A stretch of DNA of 64,000 nt from Proteles cristata cristata (GCA_017311185.1 JAESUZ010001282.1:434001-498000); one strand, 5' to 3'. Shown: positions 12,363 to 24,799, counted from the first letter of the stretch. A program made the numbers and translations. The notes: generated from the letters alone by a model not told the origin.

Positions 12363-12675
12363 ACAGTGAGGGGTGCAGTAAAAGAAGACCAGGTGAAGAA
12401 CCCAGAGCCCTTTTCCCAGCAGCTGAGAAAAGTTAGTTAACTTGGCCCAAAGGCAGAGTTAACAAAACCAAGAAGCTACACTACCACCCAACTCTGACAC
12501 TAACAAGCTGTCGACGTATGTGCCAGATGAGAGGAGATTAGGCTTTCGCATAAAACAAGCCTTGGACTGAATTCCAGCAAAGGTGAGTTATTGGGTCCCT
12601 CTGACTCAGTCTCCCTTTCTGTATACTAGGGAATGCAAGGTGATATTTCTTGATTGGTTAGTAAGTGGAAGCTAA

Positions 12676-12800
12676 AGAGCTTAGCACATGTGAACCTATA
12701 TAATGCTCACAAAACCCCTATGACCTAGATGCCGATATCCATGTTATACAGATGAGAAAACTGAGGCCCAGAGGGAGTTATAAACTTTTCACTGGAAGGA
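12676..12800 (-). mobile_element. MIR element
   Basis: Antisense MIR core: aatgctcacaaaacccctatgacc and acagatgagaaaactgaggcccagag. Confidence 0.7.
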
Positions 12801-13679
12801 CCACATTTTAAACTTCATGGTATAAGTGGAGCCTAGGCTCCTCACACCCTGCACTGCCTCCCACACTCCCCGGCTGGGCCCCTGGAGTCCTGAGAAGAAA
12901 ATAGGAACTGTTAAACTCTGAGCCCAGCCCGAAATAAGTGCTCAAGAAATAGTAGCTATAATCAGGTTCCCATTCTTGATCAACTATTTCCATATGCATG
13001 ACTGTAGGCAAAACATTATGGCTTCTCTGTGCCTCACTTTCCTCATATGGAGACTAGGTCTGTGGAAATATTTTCCAGGCATTTTTGAGTTATTTCCTGT
13101 CAGATAAATCAGTCACTTCATGCCTCAGGACATTTCCTCATCCATGAACTGAAGTGGTTGGTGATCTTTTAAGAACACCAGTCTGGTGTTCAAGGACTTT
13201 GAACACCATTCTGGCTCAAAGACAACTGGTTCAAAGAATACCATTCTGGTTCTTTTTTGGTAGCTATTGAGAGAAATGTAGAATATCATGGACTGTAGGC
13301 CTCAGAGCCAAGACATGTGGGTTCCCCCTCAGCTCTGCCCTTGCTGAGGGTTCTGAGAGCCTTCTTACCAGAAAGGTTGGTTCAATGTTGAAAGTGTGGC
13401 TGGGAAGCAGGCTTGGAGGCAGAGAGGTGGTTCAAAAGCTTTCTAGTGTTCTGACCCACACTTTGGGCTCACTTGTCCATCCAGTGGCTCAGCGTGCATA
13501 ACCTCTACCTCAGTTAGTTAGAAACAGCATAAGAGGGAAGAATACACACAGGATAAAATGGGGCCTTTAGTTAGCTGGGCTCGGCTCCACTTCCCACTGT
13601 TAGGTGAGAGATTGCAAGATGATTTAGCGCCTAGCAATAAAAATAACCATACATGGAGGGACTTGATTGAAAGAGATAA

Positions 13680-13897
13680 TGAAGGAGGTGTATACCTGGG
13701 TGGCTCAGTCATTTAAGCGTCTGGCTCTTGACTTCAGCTCAGGTCATGATCTCAGGGGTCATGGGTTTGAACCTCATGTCAGTTTCTGTGCTGACAGTGT
13801 GTGGACCCTGCTTAGGATTCTCTCTGTTCCTCACTCTATGCATCTTCCCCGCTCATGTACTCCGTCTCTCTCTCTCAAAATAAATAAGCTTTTTGAC
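13680..13897 (+). mobile_element. Felid tRNA-derived SINE with 10-bp target duplication
   Basis: Sense copy, moderately diverged. aaagagataa flanks it at 13670-13679 and 13898-13907. Confidence 0.9.
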
Positions 13898-13934
13898 AAA
13901 GAGATAACAACGAGGATGCTTGCTGCATTTTAAA

Positions 13935-14585
13935 ACTCGACTCACTCTTGTGTGACTGCCTTGTTTCACTTGGCATTCCAGGTTCACCGATGGCGTCACA
14001 TGTGGCAGAACTGGCTCCTTGTTAGAGGCTGAATAATATCCTATCATCTATATGGATATGCCATACCTTTGTCTGTTCATCTATGTAGGTTGTTTCCGGA
14101 TCTTGGCTACTGTGAACCTGAGAGTGCAGACATCTCTTCAAGATCCTGGTATCAATTCTTGTGGATAAATGCCCAGAAGTGGGATTGATAGATCAAAGGG
14201 TAGCTCTGTTTTTAATTTTTTGAACATTTTTTTTTAAATTTTTGAGAAAGAGACATAGCATGAGAGGGGGAGGGGCAGAGAGAGAGAGAGAGAATGAGAA
14301 TCTGAAGCAGGATCCAGGCTCCAAACTGTCAGTGCAGAGCCGATGTGGGGCTCAAACTCATGAACTGTGAGATCATGACCTGAGCCAAAGGCAGACGCTT
14401 AACTGACTGAGTCACCCAGGCGCCCCTCTGATTTTAATTTTTTGAGACACCTCCATATTGTTTTCCAGTTTGCACCAGTTTGCATTCCCACCAACAATGC
14501 GCAAGGATTCCAGTTTCTCTACGTCCTCACCGGTGCTATTGTTTTCATAATAGCATCCTAACAGATGTGAGGTGATAATCTCACT
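13935..14585 (-). mobile_element. Old L1 fragment (end of ORF2 and 3' region), antisense, split by a SINE
   Basis: Antisense L1 landmarks are aggctgaataatatcc, ggataaatgcccagaagtgg, acctccatattgttttcc and cattcccaccaacaatgcgc. A SINE at 14224-14425 interrupts it and the L1 resumes on the far side. Confidence 0.8.
14224..14425 (-). mobile_element. Felid tRNA-derived SINE inserted in L1, 20-bp target duplication
   Basis: Antisense copy ending in gagtcacccaggcgccc. The L1 sequence ctctg(t/a)ttttaattttttga is duplicated at 14204-14223 and 14426-14445 with one mismatch. The SINE is therefore younger than the L1 it interrupts. Confidence 0.93.
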
Positions 14586-14786
14586 GTGGGCAAGTAGGAA
14601 AATGAGGTGCCCAATTAATGGGCAGAGAAACCAGTACCTAGTATTGGCGCAACGGGCATACCGCATCAGAAAATAAGTTAAGTATACATCAAATAATTCA
14701 ATTAAATCTTACTTTAAACTCTTAGTCTTCTTATTGTTATTAACTTGTGACAATAGAAAAGTTCATTTGAGGGAGGACTTCTGTTA

Positions 14787-14787
<1 letters not shown>

Positions 14788-14817
<30 letters not shown>

Positions 14818-14819
14818 GC
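14788..14819 (+). repeat. (CA)n microsatellite with CG interruptions
   Basis: cacacacgcgcgcacacaca: the alternating purine-pyrimidine tract includes CGCGCG, a Z-DNA-prone arrangement. Confidence 0.9.
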
Positions 14820-16368
14820 AGACGTCATTATGTAAAGAAATTCCTTGTCTGCATTTCTAAGGAAAGGACAGGTGAATTTAGGGGTAAGAAGGGAGAAGAG
14901 AGAAGCTGTCTTCTATGGGGAGGGGGTCTGGAAACATGCCTTCTGTAGGGAAGCCAAATTTGGGGGCAGTTCTCTGGAGAAAGGAGAGGCTCTGACTTCC
15001 TCCCAACAGAGCATAAGGGAGCACTAACAAGCATAAGGCGGGTTCTCAGGGAAGTATGGCTTCCGTCCCTTACTAGAAGATGCCCCTCTGGGCAGCTCTC
15101 CTCAGCTACAGCCTCGGGAACCTGTGTCCTGCGATTAGAGGGACCCCTTCTGCTCAAAAGCTACTGGTGCAAGGCACAAGCCACAGAGACCCCCCAGGAG
15201 CCGCTGCAAACAGCGGATGTCCAAACCCACCCCGGGAGTCAGAGCACCACGCTCCCCCTCGTTATGCACACGCCCGGCCCCCATGCCATGCAGGCAGTCT
15301 CCCCGGCTCCTGTGCTGGGGGCCAGGCGCTGTGCTGAGAGCTGAGGGGACAGAGGAGGGCACAACGCTGTCCCTTTCCATGACATGCTCAGAGCCCACTG
15401 CTGCAGGAGGGAGCTGGCATGTGTGACTCTACTGAGGGGGAGGGTCCCTACCAGAGGGCACAGCAGGGCAGTGATGACCCTGTCAGAGGACCACCAAGAG
15501 CTTCCTCAGAGACCCTGGTGGGTCCCGGGGGTTTCCAGGGCTGGGCGTGCTGTGGGAGGTGGGGAATGGGGACAAGCCAAAGCTGGAAAGGCAAGATGGG
15601 GGGTGCGGGATGGGCAGACGGAGCCTGTGCGCGCCACTGAGGGTTTGCCATTTGTCCTAAAAGCAATGCATGGCTTTTTCTGGACTTTAGTGGACGCTAC
15701 AGATGTAGAAGGCAAGCTTGGGATTCCTCCAGGGTCCACACCTGGCCTGAGTTTGGAATGACACGGGGACAAAGTGACAGGACAGTGGCCTCCCAGGGAG
15801 CCAGAGATATCGTCCTTAAAGTTTTAGCCTCAGTTTTTCTGTCTAAATGTCCCTTATCACCTCCTTCCTGAGGACAGTATGATGCATTTGTGACCAGGGG
15901 GGCCAGTGATGGAGGCCCATACTAATTCCTGACTTTACGCACATAATCCCAACAACAAAAAAGCCCCCATAAGACTTCTGAGGCAACGAGAATCCAACTT
16001 AGAGGAGGTTTGCCATAAGGCAGGGAGGCTGGGATGAAAAAACAAATATAAAAGAAGAGAGGCATTACCAAATTCACCTTTAGGGTACATAAGATTTTTA
16101 AGAAAGATAAATCACATCAACCTAGCCACGGGGTGACCCTCATGATGGAAGAGGTCAGGAAAGAAATGACTCTTGTCCCAAATGGCCCAGACCTTTAGCA
16201 TCTCTGTAATTTTTTTTCAATGCCTGTAAAAACAATGATCCCTACAAGACCCAAATAGAATAACTGACCGGAAATCAGAAGCCCGAATTGTCACTCAGGC
16301 AGAGCCTGGCGGCAGGTGGCTCTTCCGGACAGACACCTGGGGCTGCCCTGGGCTCTGGGCTTCACCTC

Positions 16369-16382
16369 CTGCCGCCTGGAGG
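16369..16382 (-). promoter_or_regulatory. Weak CTCF-like motif
   Basis: The minus strand reads CCTCCAGGCGGCAG, a 12 of 14 match to the CTCF core consensus with mismatches at positions 3 and 9. It is in unique, GC-rich DNA. It may be a chance match. Confidence 0.2.
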
Positions 16383-16944
16383 TCCTGGGTACAGAGAAGA
16401 AGTCAAAAGTCCATTTGGCAACAGGGAGTAAGTGGAGGGATTGCCCTGTTGAGCCAGAAAGCAGCACCACACCCTAAAGCCCCTGGAGCTGCTGGATGGG
16501 ACCCAGTGCAGGGAGTATCCCAGAGCCCGGGGCTTCACCTGAGAGCCCCTCAAGCGTCTGCCCTCCCCACAAGGTCAGCAGCGGAGAGTGATGGCCTCTC
16601 ATCCTCCTGTTACCAGGCAGGGGCTCCAAGTCAGGTAACGTGATCCTTCCCCGGGGCCCCACCCCGTGGCTTTCTCATAACCCTGGCTGCCCCGCGCAGA
16701 CGGAGTCAAAAGCTGCTGACAGTCCTCTTTCTGGAAGAGAGAAGGAAATGGGGCTCCCCCAGAGACCCCTGAGATCCTGGACGGGTCTCTCCTCAAAGGC
16801 TCTTCAAGGCCAGGAGTGCCCGCCTGTTAAGAAGAGTCATCCTCCTAAAGCCACAGAGTCTGGAAGCTTCAGACTTTTCCCGTGTCTTGGCCTGGAAGTC
16901 CAGGTTTAAAGAAGTCTAGGCTCCTCCCTCTCAAGGGCAGGGGC

Positions 16945-17035
16945 CTGCCGTCTTTATCCCTGTGCTTCCCCTGCCAGCGCACTTCATGGTATGCAGTAGG
17001 TGCTCAATCATTGTCTACTGAGTGCAGAATTACAT
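16945..17035 (+). mobile_element. L2 3'-terminus fragment
   Basis: tatgcagtaggtgctcaatc and gtctactgagtg match an L2 end. It is followed by a short ATC-rich repeat (17036-17080). Confidence 0.5.
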
Positions 17036-17659
17036 CTTCATCATCACCTTCATCCCCACCATCACCATCATCACCCAATAGCAGAAGCAGCAGCTACATT
17101 GAGGCATCTCCACCATATAGTTTCCAGCAACCCCATGAAGTGGACACCATTACCATCCCATTTTCCAGATCAGGGTCGGGGGCTAGCAGAGCTGGGCTGC
17201 ACCCCAGGCCTGTGCACAGGTCCCTGCCTCTCTCTTGCCCAGTCACCAGCCCCAGGAGTCCTTGACACAGTCCTTCAAGGATGGTCTCCTTCTCAGCCAA
17301 AGGGCTGACAGTCAGGAGAGTGCTTTCTCCTTACTTGCAAACCCAGGAAATACTGTTGGCATTGCCTTCATTTGCCACCTCGTCTTCCACTGACTCAGCA
17401 AGGAATCCGGGGTGTATACGGTGTGTTCTGCTAAGCATGGGAGATAAGTAGTGAGGGTCTTCATAGGTGAGTGTGTGTTTTAGTGAGGGCGGTGGGGCGT
17501 GAGTACGGAAGACAGGGATGAGTAGGAGTTCCAATAACCAAAAAACCACTTTCTCTAACTTCTACAGCCCTCACAGCCCCCACTCAAGCCTGCCTTTTAG
17601 CTGACACCCAGCAAGACACCTAAGGCGCCTGTTGTCAGCCCCTTTCCACCAGCATCGAG

Positions 17660-17770
17660 TTGTGGGAAAAGCATAGGTATTAGAACAAATAAAACCCAAG
17701 TCTGAATTTGAGCTTCACCATTCCCTCGCCGATGACCTTGTTGAACCCCAGTTCACAGCTGTAAAATAAT
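17660..17770 (+). mobile_element. MIR fragment
   Basis: Sense MIR: ttgtgggaaaagcatagg, tctgaatttgagcttcacc, gatgaccttgttgaacc. Confidence 0.5.
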
Positions 17771-17977
17771 TTTCCCTTCGGTGCTCTTGGCTAAGCTGGC
17801 ATCAGTTGGGGCCAGACATGTTTTGGATGGGGTTGGGGAGTAAATGTCAGGTGAGGGCATGGAGAGAGCAAATGAAAATTGCTCTGGGCAAGTGTGCATG
17901 GAAAGAGAAAGAAATTCGGTGGGAGTTGGGGACAAGAGTGTGGTCAAGAGAGGGGATTTAAAGATGGGAAGGAATTT

Positions 17978-18193
17978 TTGGGGTGTCTGGGTGGCTTAGT
18001 CGGTTAAGCATCCGACTCTCGCTTAGGTCATGATCTCGCGGGTCATGGGTTTGAGCCCCACATCGGGCTCTGTGCTGACTGCCAGCTCAGAGCCTGGAGC
18101 CTGTTTCAGAGTCTGTGACTCCCTCTCTGACCCTCCCTGCTCACGTTGTCTCCCTCTCTCTCCTAGAAATAAATAAAACATTAAAAAAAAAAA
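17978..18193 (+). mobile_element. Felid tRNA-derived SINE with perfect 17-bp target duplication
   Basis: Sense copy of the subtype whose tail begins tcctagaaataaataaa. aagatgggaaggaattt is perfect at 17961-17977 and 18194-18210, which suggests a recent insertion. Confidence 0.95.
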
Positions 18194-18210
18194 AAGATGG
18201 GAAGGAATTT

Positions 18211-20441
18211 CAAACCTTCTAAGCTTGGGAGGAGAGTGAACAGAGAGAGACCAAGACACCAGAAAATGAAGTCCGACTTGGGAGACTCAGAAGCAGGCAC
18301 GTGGATAAGAAATGAGGGCAGAGCTGAATGACATGGTCCCTCTGCTCAGAGCCAAGTAGGAAGGAGGGAAGTATAGGTGTAGAAAGGTATAGAGAAGTAG
18401 CCAGTGGACATAGAGGAATGGAAACTCCCGAGAGTCTCCCCTTTTGTGCTCCTATGAAGTGGGGGTAAGAGCTGCTGTGAGGACCGGGGAGTGAAATATT
18501 TAAAGGTAGCTTGAGATGATGAGGGTGAAGGTTTGAGGTTTGAACCCAGAGTGGGGATCATGGAAGAAGGAGGTGATTAAAAGCAAGTAAAAGAGCTGAT
18601 GGGACACTCTGAACTCTAGCTGAGTTAGGACACCATGAAGGGGAGTCATAAAATTATACTTAAAAACAAAATATAGCTTTAAAAATATAGTAAAGGATAA
18701 TGGAAAGCCAGATAGAGGGCTCCAGTGGCTACACTGGCACGTGGCAGGGAAGGAGGGGGCGGGGAGGGGGGAGTTCAGAGAGCAGAGAATTGATGGGCTG
18801 AGAGAGAGAATGGGCAGCAGGGAGAGGGCAGGAAGGGGTGCCCTTGCAATGACCCAGTGACATAGGGTGAAGCAGTGTGACTGGATGTAGCTGATCTCAA
18901 ATACCTGAGCTAAATTTGTTTGGAGCCAAAGCTGACCTGAGATCCAAGACAGAATGAAACCTGACCTTGGGGAACCAAAAAGGCAGTTCAGGCCGCCTCT
19001 GCCAGTCTCTCAGGTAATGCCCTCCCATTTTGCACATGCTCTACCTTCTAAAATCTGTTCCTGATGAGCTATCTCCTTGTTGGGAGCCACGCTGAGGACC
19101 AGGGCTGGGCTAGGCAAGCCTGGGGCCCAGGGCAGAAAGCACAAGGAATACTTAGTCTCAGTTATCATGTACAAGTTCAGGTTGCTCCTGTTCACTCCCC
19201 TCAAAACTGACCATCCTCAGCTCAGCAGTGCTCCACGGCTCAAAAGGAACAAGCATGCTGCCCAGTCTTGAACTCACAGACTCCCACCGGCAGTATTTTA
19301 GAAACATGCATAACGACAACCGAACAAACTCTAAAAAACAAAAAATAAATAAAATAAATGGAATCAGCACGGTATAAGCATGTCTTACTTCTGCCGGGAG
19401 GCGACTTCTGAATGTAGTACAGTTGCTCTTTTTTCACTGTCTATAAATGATGGGGCTGTAAAAGCCCGAGCCACCATCAACTTGGCTCCAGAATTTACAG
19501 AGCACCTCTCGTGAGCCAGACATTATATTACTCCTAGAGTCCTTGGATTCTGGAAGTTTCGGTTTGGCGAGGCAAGCCTGGGGCAGCCCAGTAGCCATCC
19601 TGTGCAGGACTCAGACCACGGAAAGCAGCTGCTTGCCTGCGGCTCGGACAGCCCGCCACCTGGTGGCCGCACGCTGTGCCTGCAACGAGCGAGCCCTCCA
19701 GGCAACCACGTGAGAAAGCTGTCACTCAGGGAGACCCTGAGGCCCCTCCGAAGCTGCTGTCCCTTCTTTTCCCTTTCTCCTCACCTGCTGCTGTGAATTA
19801 GAAGTCACTGAAATGCAAAAGTAAATAAATAACAGATCTTAGCAGGAACACCAAAAAAACCCCAGAGAACCTTGGCCTTCCTGCCCATTTGAGACCCCCC
19901 CCACAGGCTGCTTAGGACTCTCACTCGGGATTTGCCAAATATAACAGGAGCCACCAACCGAAATATGTGTCATTCTTCCCTTCCTTTCCCTGCTGCACCA
20001 TTTTCCCATTACCTCCAGCGTTCAAGGTGCCTTGCAGAGAACCCACGGGAGGCCGAGCCTGCTGGTGAACTCTGGAGTATGACATCCTTGGGTCACATTT
20101 CCACACGCTGCCATGCCAGGGGCCCACAATGACCCTTCGGGATCCCTAGTAAAATATCTATGGTTCCTTAAGGAAAATGGAACAGATAAGAACAGCCCCC
20201 CACAGACTAATTTCTGTGCCCTCTGCAGCATCCCTTCCCCAGCTCTGGCCACTGGAAGAACGTTTAGACTCCCTTTTCTTCTCTCTCTTGCGAAAGGATG
20301 GATCTCAAAGAGACCAAGATGGTATGGGCAATCGATGAGAAAGCAGGTTCTGGCAAATTATACTTCGTTCACACATTGTCAAAGCCAAACAGGAAAACCC
20401 AAGAAAAATAAAATCTGAGTTATTGGATTTGGGTTTTAATT
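18211..20441. other. Intergenic: unique DNA with CTCF site
   Basis: Purine-rich at 18.7-18.9 kb. A CpG-containing segment at 19600-19700 carries the CTCF consensus. No gene is seen. Confidence 0.55.
19653..19666 (-). promoter_or_regulatory. CTCF-consensus motif (14 of 14)
   Basis: Read on the minus strand this is CCACCAGGTGGCGG, which fits every position of the published CTCF core consensus CCASYAGRKGGCRS. It lies in unique, CpG-containing DNA (about 19600-19700) outside any recognised repeat. CTCF anchors chromatin loops and its motif orientation matters; this one points leftward, towards the presumed ETS1 side. Occupancy cannot be judged from sequence. Confidence 0.5.
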
Positions 20442-20451
20442 ATCGTGCTGA

Positions 20452-20689
20452 CATATAGGAGGATTAGGAGGAACTTAACAGAGGACCGTGGGGGAGCAGA
20501 AGGGGGGGTGAATAGTGGAAGATAAGGAGGGAGGCAAACCATGAGAGACTCTTGAATGCTGAGAACAAACAGGACTGATGGGGGTGGGGGGAGGGGAAGG
20601 GGGGTGATGGGCATGGAGGAGGGCATTTGGGGGGATGAGCACTGAGTGTTATATGGAAACCAACTTGACAATAAACTATTGAAAAAATG
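20452..20689 (+). mobile_element. 5'-truncated felid L1 insertion with 10-bp target duplication
   Basis: Only the felid L1 3' end is present (cataggaggattaggaggaac to caacttgacaataaactatt, then A-tail). Target duplication atcgtgctga is perfect at 20442-20451 and 20690-20699. Confidence 0.93.
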
Positions 20690-21149
20690 ATCGTGCTGAG
20701 TACGTGCCCCCCCAGGTGTCAATATTTTCACTTTGCTTGATTGTCATGTTCAGGCAGCCACAGGCTGGAATGACAGGTCCTCGGCAGGCTTTCCCTTCTC
20801 TCGAAATACCCAGCTTCGAGGGAAATTCACAGAGCCCTTCAGAGTGCTTCTTAACCTCAACACTCTTGGTTTACCATCCTCCTTTCCATTTCCTTATCCT
20901 TACATTTTAAAACATGTATTTTATAAGAAAACTATGAATTCCATCGGTCTGACTGTCCCACCATACAGATGTGTATGGGGAGTGCCATCCTGTGCTTTCT
21001 GCCTTAACCCCTCAGTAGCTGTACCGTGCAAGACAGTGACTGAGCTCAGCACCGTCCCAGAGCCCTTCTCATGGCTCAGCCCCCCAGTCTCTCACTCATG
21101 CTCTACCCCACACATAGAGAGCTGCCCCTTCCTGGACCTGTTCAGGCTC

Positions 21150-21450
21150 TCATACAAACTTCAGCCAAAGTCCCTCCTTAACCAAGTCTCCCTGGAAAAT
21201 CTTTATTCACCTTCTAGTTTCTGCTCACATGTCCTGTGAAAACATCTCTGACCCCAGCAGAAAGGGCCTCGGGTATCCCCAGCTCTAATGACGCTTCTTT
21301 GTGTAGAGTATGTGCATTGTGTGCTCTGGCTTTCCACCTACACTGAGCTCCTCATGGACAATATTCACCCTTGAATCCTCAGAATGTGGATATAACATTG
21401 CCCTGGCTGTGAAAGGCCCTCAGAATTCTTGTTTAAGGAATAGATGAATG
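21150..21450 (+). mobile_element. L2 3' end
   Basis: Sense L2: aagtctccctggaaaatc, tacactgagctcctcatgg, aatattcacccttgaatcctcag, ending near aatagatgaatgaatgg. Diverged. Confidence 0.6.
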
Positions 21451-21474
21451 AATGGAAAGATAAAGAGATTGGGA

Positions 21475-21640
21475 GGGGAAAGAGAGAAAGAAAGAGAGAG
21501 AGAGAAAGAAAGAGAGAGAGAGAGAAGGAAGGAAGGAAGGAAGGAGGGAAAGAGAGAGAGAAATAGAGAGGGGGAGTGAGGGAGGGAGGAAGGGGAGGAA
21601 GGAAAGAAGGAAGGGAGGAAGGGAGGGAGGGAGGGACGAA
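21475..21640 (+). repeat. GA-rich satellite containing GGAA repeats
   Basis: Purine-only tract: (GA)n and GAAA units, then a run of consecutive GGAA (about 21526-21544), then GGGA and GGAA units to about 21636. The opposite-strand open frame here is repeat-encoded. Confidence 0.95.
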
Positions 21641-22794
21641 GCAGGAAGTGGGGAAACTGGTTTGCCACCATTTTCAGATGCTCAAAGCCCATGTCAACAA
21701 GACTCTCAACTGTGGCATATACTTCTGTCCTTCAGGTAACACCTCCACTCTCCAGGTTCCTTAGCTCCTATAAAAGTCACATGTTTGAGGTCTCATACCT
21801 ATGGAACCCCTGGGAGACAGGGGAAGACGAGAGGCTAACGCTTACTGCAATATCAGTGAGTAGAGTTCACCTCCGCTCATTTTGCGTTTGGAACTCCAGC
21901 GGTCTTCATTGCCCTGACCTCAGTGAGTGACGGTTAGGAAATGGCGATCCCTCTCCCCCATGGGTAGTATTCATGGGACAGAAGGGAGATTGGGGAGCTC
22001 TCTAATTACCTACAGATTTGATACCGCTTGTATGACTGGGTAAGAATAACTGCTTTACCCAGAGCTGAAGGAGGCCCATAAGGGTCCTACCCAGATGGAA
22101 GCCCTTGAACTCAGTCTCTGAGCTGAACCCTACAGAGGAAGTCTGAGGATTTGGGACAAGTGGGGAAGGGAGCAGAGATAAGGGACAAGAAGGAAGCCAG
22201 CAGAGGAAGGAAACAGGAGGAAAAAGAACTCCTCTGGGGAGTGTTCGATGCAATTTGACTCTCCTATTGCACATGCTCCATCCAGGAGCTGGAAGTCTCC
22301 GCGGGGTGTGTTGGTTCTGATGGAAACAGGAAACTTGTGAAGAAGTGTCTAGAAGAGGAAGAAATGTTTCAAAAGATAAATCAACACTCTGTAAACCCAG
22401 AGATGGTGCTTGTTTGGACGCAAGCTAAGACAAACAGGACACCAAATGATCCTGAAACCAGAGACCAGGAATAGGGACCCCAAGGCTGTGGTCTATACAA
22501 CTATTGCCACCAGTGATGAGCACTCATCCCCAAACCCTCAACTGTGTTTCCTTAAATACCAAGCATTTCAAGCAAACAAAATCGAATGCCATTACAACCT
22601 GAATGGACCTTGATTCCTCACTCTCCTCTAAAAGCATAAAGAGTTTCTATCAGTTTCGACTCCACTTTTTTAGGAAATAATTTCTGACTGCCCAAGAATA
22701 GGGGAGGGGTCCCTCCTGCATGCGCCCAGTTTCCAAGACCATGTTATAAAATAAACTGTTCTGTAATCACCTGATTACTTATCTGAATCCCTTA

Positions 22795-22960
22795 CTATAT
22801 GAACCCAAATAATGCAGAGAGTAGGTCTTGTTTATTCTGATATCCATAACCAAGCACGATGCCTGGCACATGAGAAACCTGCATGTGGCCTCCATCACCC
22901 TGGTACAAGACAGAGATTTGATTAATATTTGCTGAATTGGATCACCTATTAACCCTGCTT
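22795..22960 (+). mobile_element. L2 3'-end fragment
   Basis: L2-like phrases: gtcttgtttattctgatatcc, aagcacgatgcctggcac, then aatatttgctgaattgg. Confidence 0.45.
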
Positions 22961-22964
22961 AATA

Positions 22965-23190
22965 ATAACAGCCACCGTTTCTCTAGTTCCTGCTGATCTG
23001 TATCCTTTGAACATATTCATTCATTTAATCTTATCATAACCCTCTGAGGTATGTGTTAGTATTCGCCAGACAAGAGAACTGAGACCCAAAGAAACGGAGT
23101 GTCTGCCCAGGGACCCCCAGGAACTTCATGTCACAAAGAAGCTGTGAACCCAAGGCAGTCCAGCTCCAGAGCTCTCTTGCCACCACTGCA
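22965..23190 (-). mobile_element. MIR element
   Basis: Antisense MIR: cattcatttaatcttatcataaccctctgagg, then caagagaactgagacccaaag and the right part with aagctgtgaacccaaggcag. Confidence 0.65.
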
Positions 23191-23925
23191 CAACACTGAG
23201 GCTTGGAACTTTTGGAAAGTTCCAATTCAACAAACACTTACTTGATATCAATACTTACTTGATATCAACTATTTCAGATCTGGAGGTAGAAAGATGAGCA
23301 AACCATGGTGTCCTTCAGGAATGGGCAGGACCATCTCACATTAAGCAGGGTTAGAGCTACTCTAGAACATTCATCAGTGAGCCTTCTTGAACCTTGGAAA
23401 GAGCACACTGCAATATACTAGCACAAAGGCTCAGTGGCCATAAGGTGCCACAGAAGATTCCTCATTAATTCACATCCCCCCCCCCACTGCTTAAATGTTT
23501 CTCCACTTTCCAACTTTGTGCTGAACTTTCTCTTTTCACAACACATAGGAAGAAATGAATAATATAAAGATAATCTCCGTGTTACAGGAACAAAATGCTT
23601 CTACTGCTTCAGGAATGTAAGTATGCATTAGAATCCTTTAATATGAGAATTACTAATAGGTTTTCAACTATATAATGCTCACTTAAGCAGTTTCTCTCTG
23701 ACAGGATATGTAAGGCACAGTGGTAGCTAAGCTCTGAGCAATGGGTCCATCGTGAACATTTGCAAGGTTGAGGTCAAGTGTACGAAAGGAGGCCAAACAT
23801 AATATATGTCTAAATATTTAAAAGTTTAACTCAAGCTAACGTACTGGTAAATGCTATCCTCCTGGCCTGGTAAATAAACCTTGACAATGACATTTGTTTT
23901 AAAAATGTGTAAAGCTGTGGTCTTT

Positions 23926-24158
23926 TTTTAAAAAATTTTTTAATGTTTTATTTATTTCTGAGAGAGAGAGAAAGATAGTGTGAGCAGGGGAGGGTCAGAA
24001 AGAGAGGGAGACACAGAATCTGAAACAGGCTCCAGGCTCTGAGCTAGCTGTCAGCACAGAGCCTGACACAGGGCTCGAGCCCACCAACCCCACCAACCGT
24101 GAGATCATGACCTGAGCTGAAGTCGGCCGCCTAACTGGCTGAGCCTCCCAGGCGCCCC
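23926..24158 (-). mobile_element. Felid tRNA-derived SINE with 16-bp target duplication
   Basis: Antisense copy. taaagctgtggtcttt (23910-23925) and taaagctatggtcttt (24159-24174) flank it. A small internal repeat (caccaaccccaccaaccg) interrupts the B-box region. Confidence 0.93.
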
Positions 24159-24799
24159 TAAAGCTATGGTCTTTACAATACTGAAAGTTAGCAAAATATC
24201 AAAGATGTCTGAATTTAGTAATTATTGATTGATTGATATCATGGAACAACAATGTTTGAGATGAAAACAAAAGCAAGTATAAAAAAGTGTTCCATATTTC
24301 CTCCATAAACTGTATCGATTGTGTCTACATTTTGCTCCACTCATTAATTATACTGTTATAATCAGAATTTTCCAGTAATTTATGTCCTATCAACAGTACT
24401 AACTTAAAAGGCAATTGTACTCAAAGTGTAAACATTTTGAATGTAGTTTATCAAAACCCTAAATTAAAGTGAATGTTAAAAGGGGAAAACCAATGGTTTT
24501 CTTTCTTTTCCAGGTGCCTTTAATCTGGTATGTAATTCTTTATTTTTGCATCTGTCAAAATACCAACCTTTCCTCTTGCCAGGACTGTCTTTCTTCCTAC
24601 CTCTCTCCAAGTCCCAATATGAGATCTCTGAAATATTTTACTTCTCCTTATTCCTCTTTCCCCCAAAAGTGATCTTTATGACGTTTTTCCTTACCCATTT
24701 TACCAGCTCACTTTCTTAAAAATATTTAGCTCTAGGACATTATTAGAATGTCCCTTACAGTCTGTATGAGCCATACTTTTATTTTCAGAATCATTTTTC

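Larger units (their letters stand above)
12085..13669. other. Intergenic: unique DNA, CTCF-like site and MIR
   Basis: Contains the motif at 12344 and the MIR at 12676. A local imperfect repeat of the phrase 'caccattctggtt' with 'ttcaaag' occurs around 13170-13250. Nothing else is recognised. Confidence 0.55.
14590..17960. other. Intergenic: unique, GC-moderate DNA
   Basis: The 15.0-17.3 kb part is richer in GC, so its chance open frames are longer. I see no splice-bounded exon or protein similarity. An ATC-rich microsatellite (about 17036-17080) and L2/MIR pieces are present. Confidence 0.55.
21645..23909. other. Intergenic: unique DNA with L2 and MIR pieces
   Basis: No coding sequence is supported. 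acttacttgatatcaa is tandemly duplicated near 23237-23268. A C-run lies at 23476-23485. Confidence 0.55.

Noticed and set aside
15384..17308. Several overlapping open frames on both strands in GC-rich DNA
   Set aside because: GC-rich DNA lacks stop codons by chance. The frames contradict one another and show no family similarity.
20733..21239. 168-codon open frame on the + strand, the longest in the window
   Set aside because: It has no recognisable domain, the right part overlaps an L2 piece, and there are no supporting splice sites. Length alone is compatible with chance.
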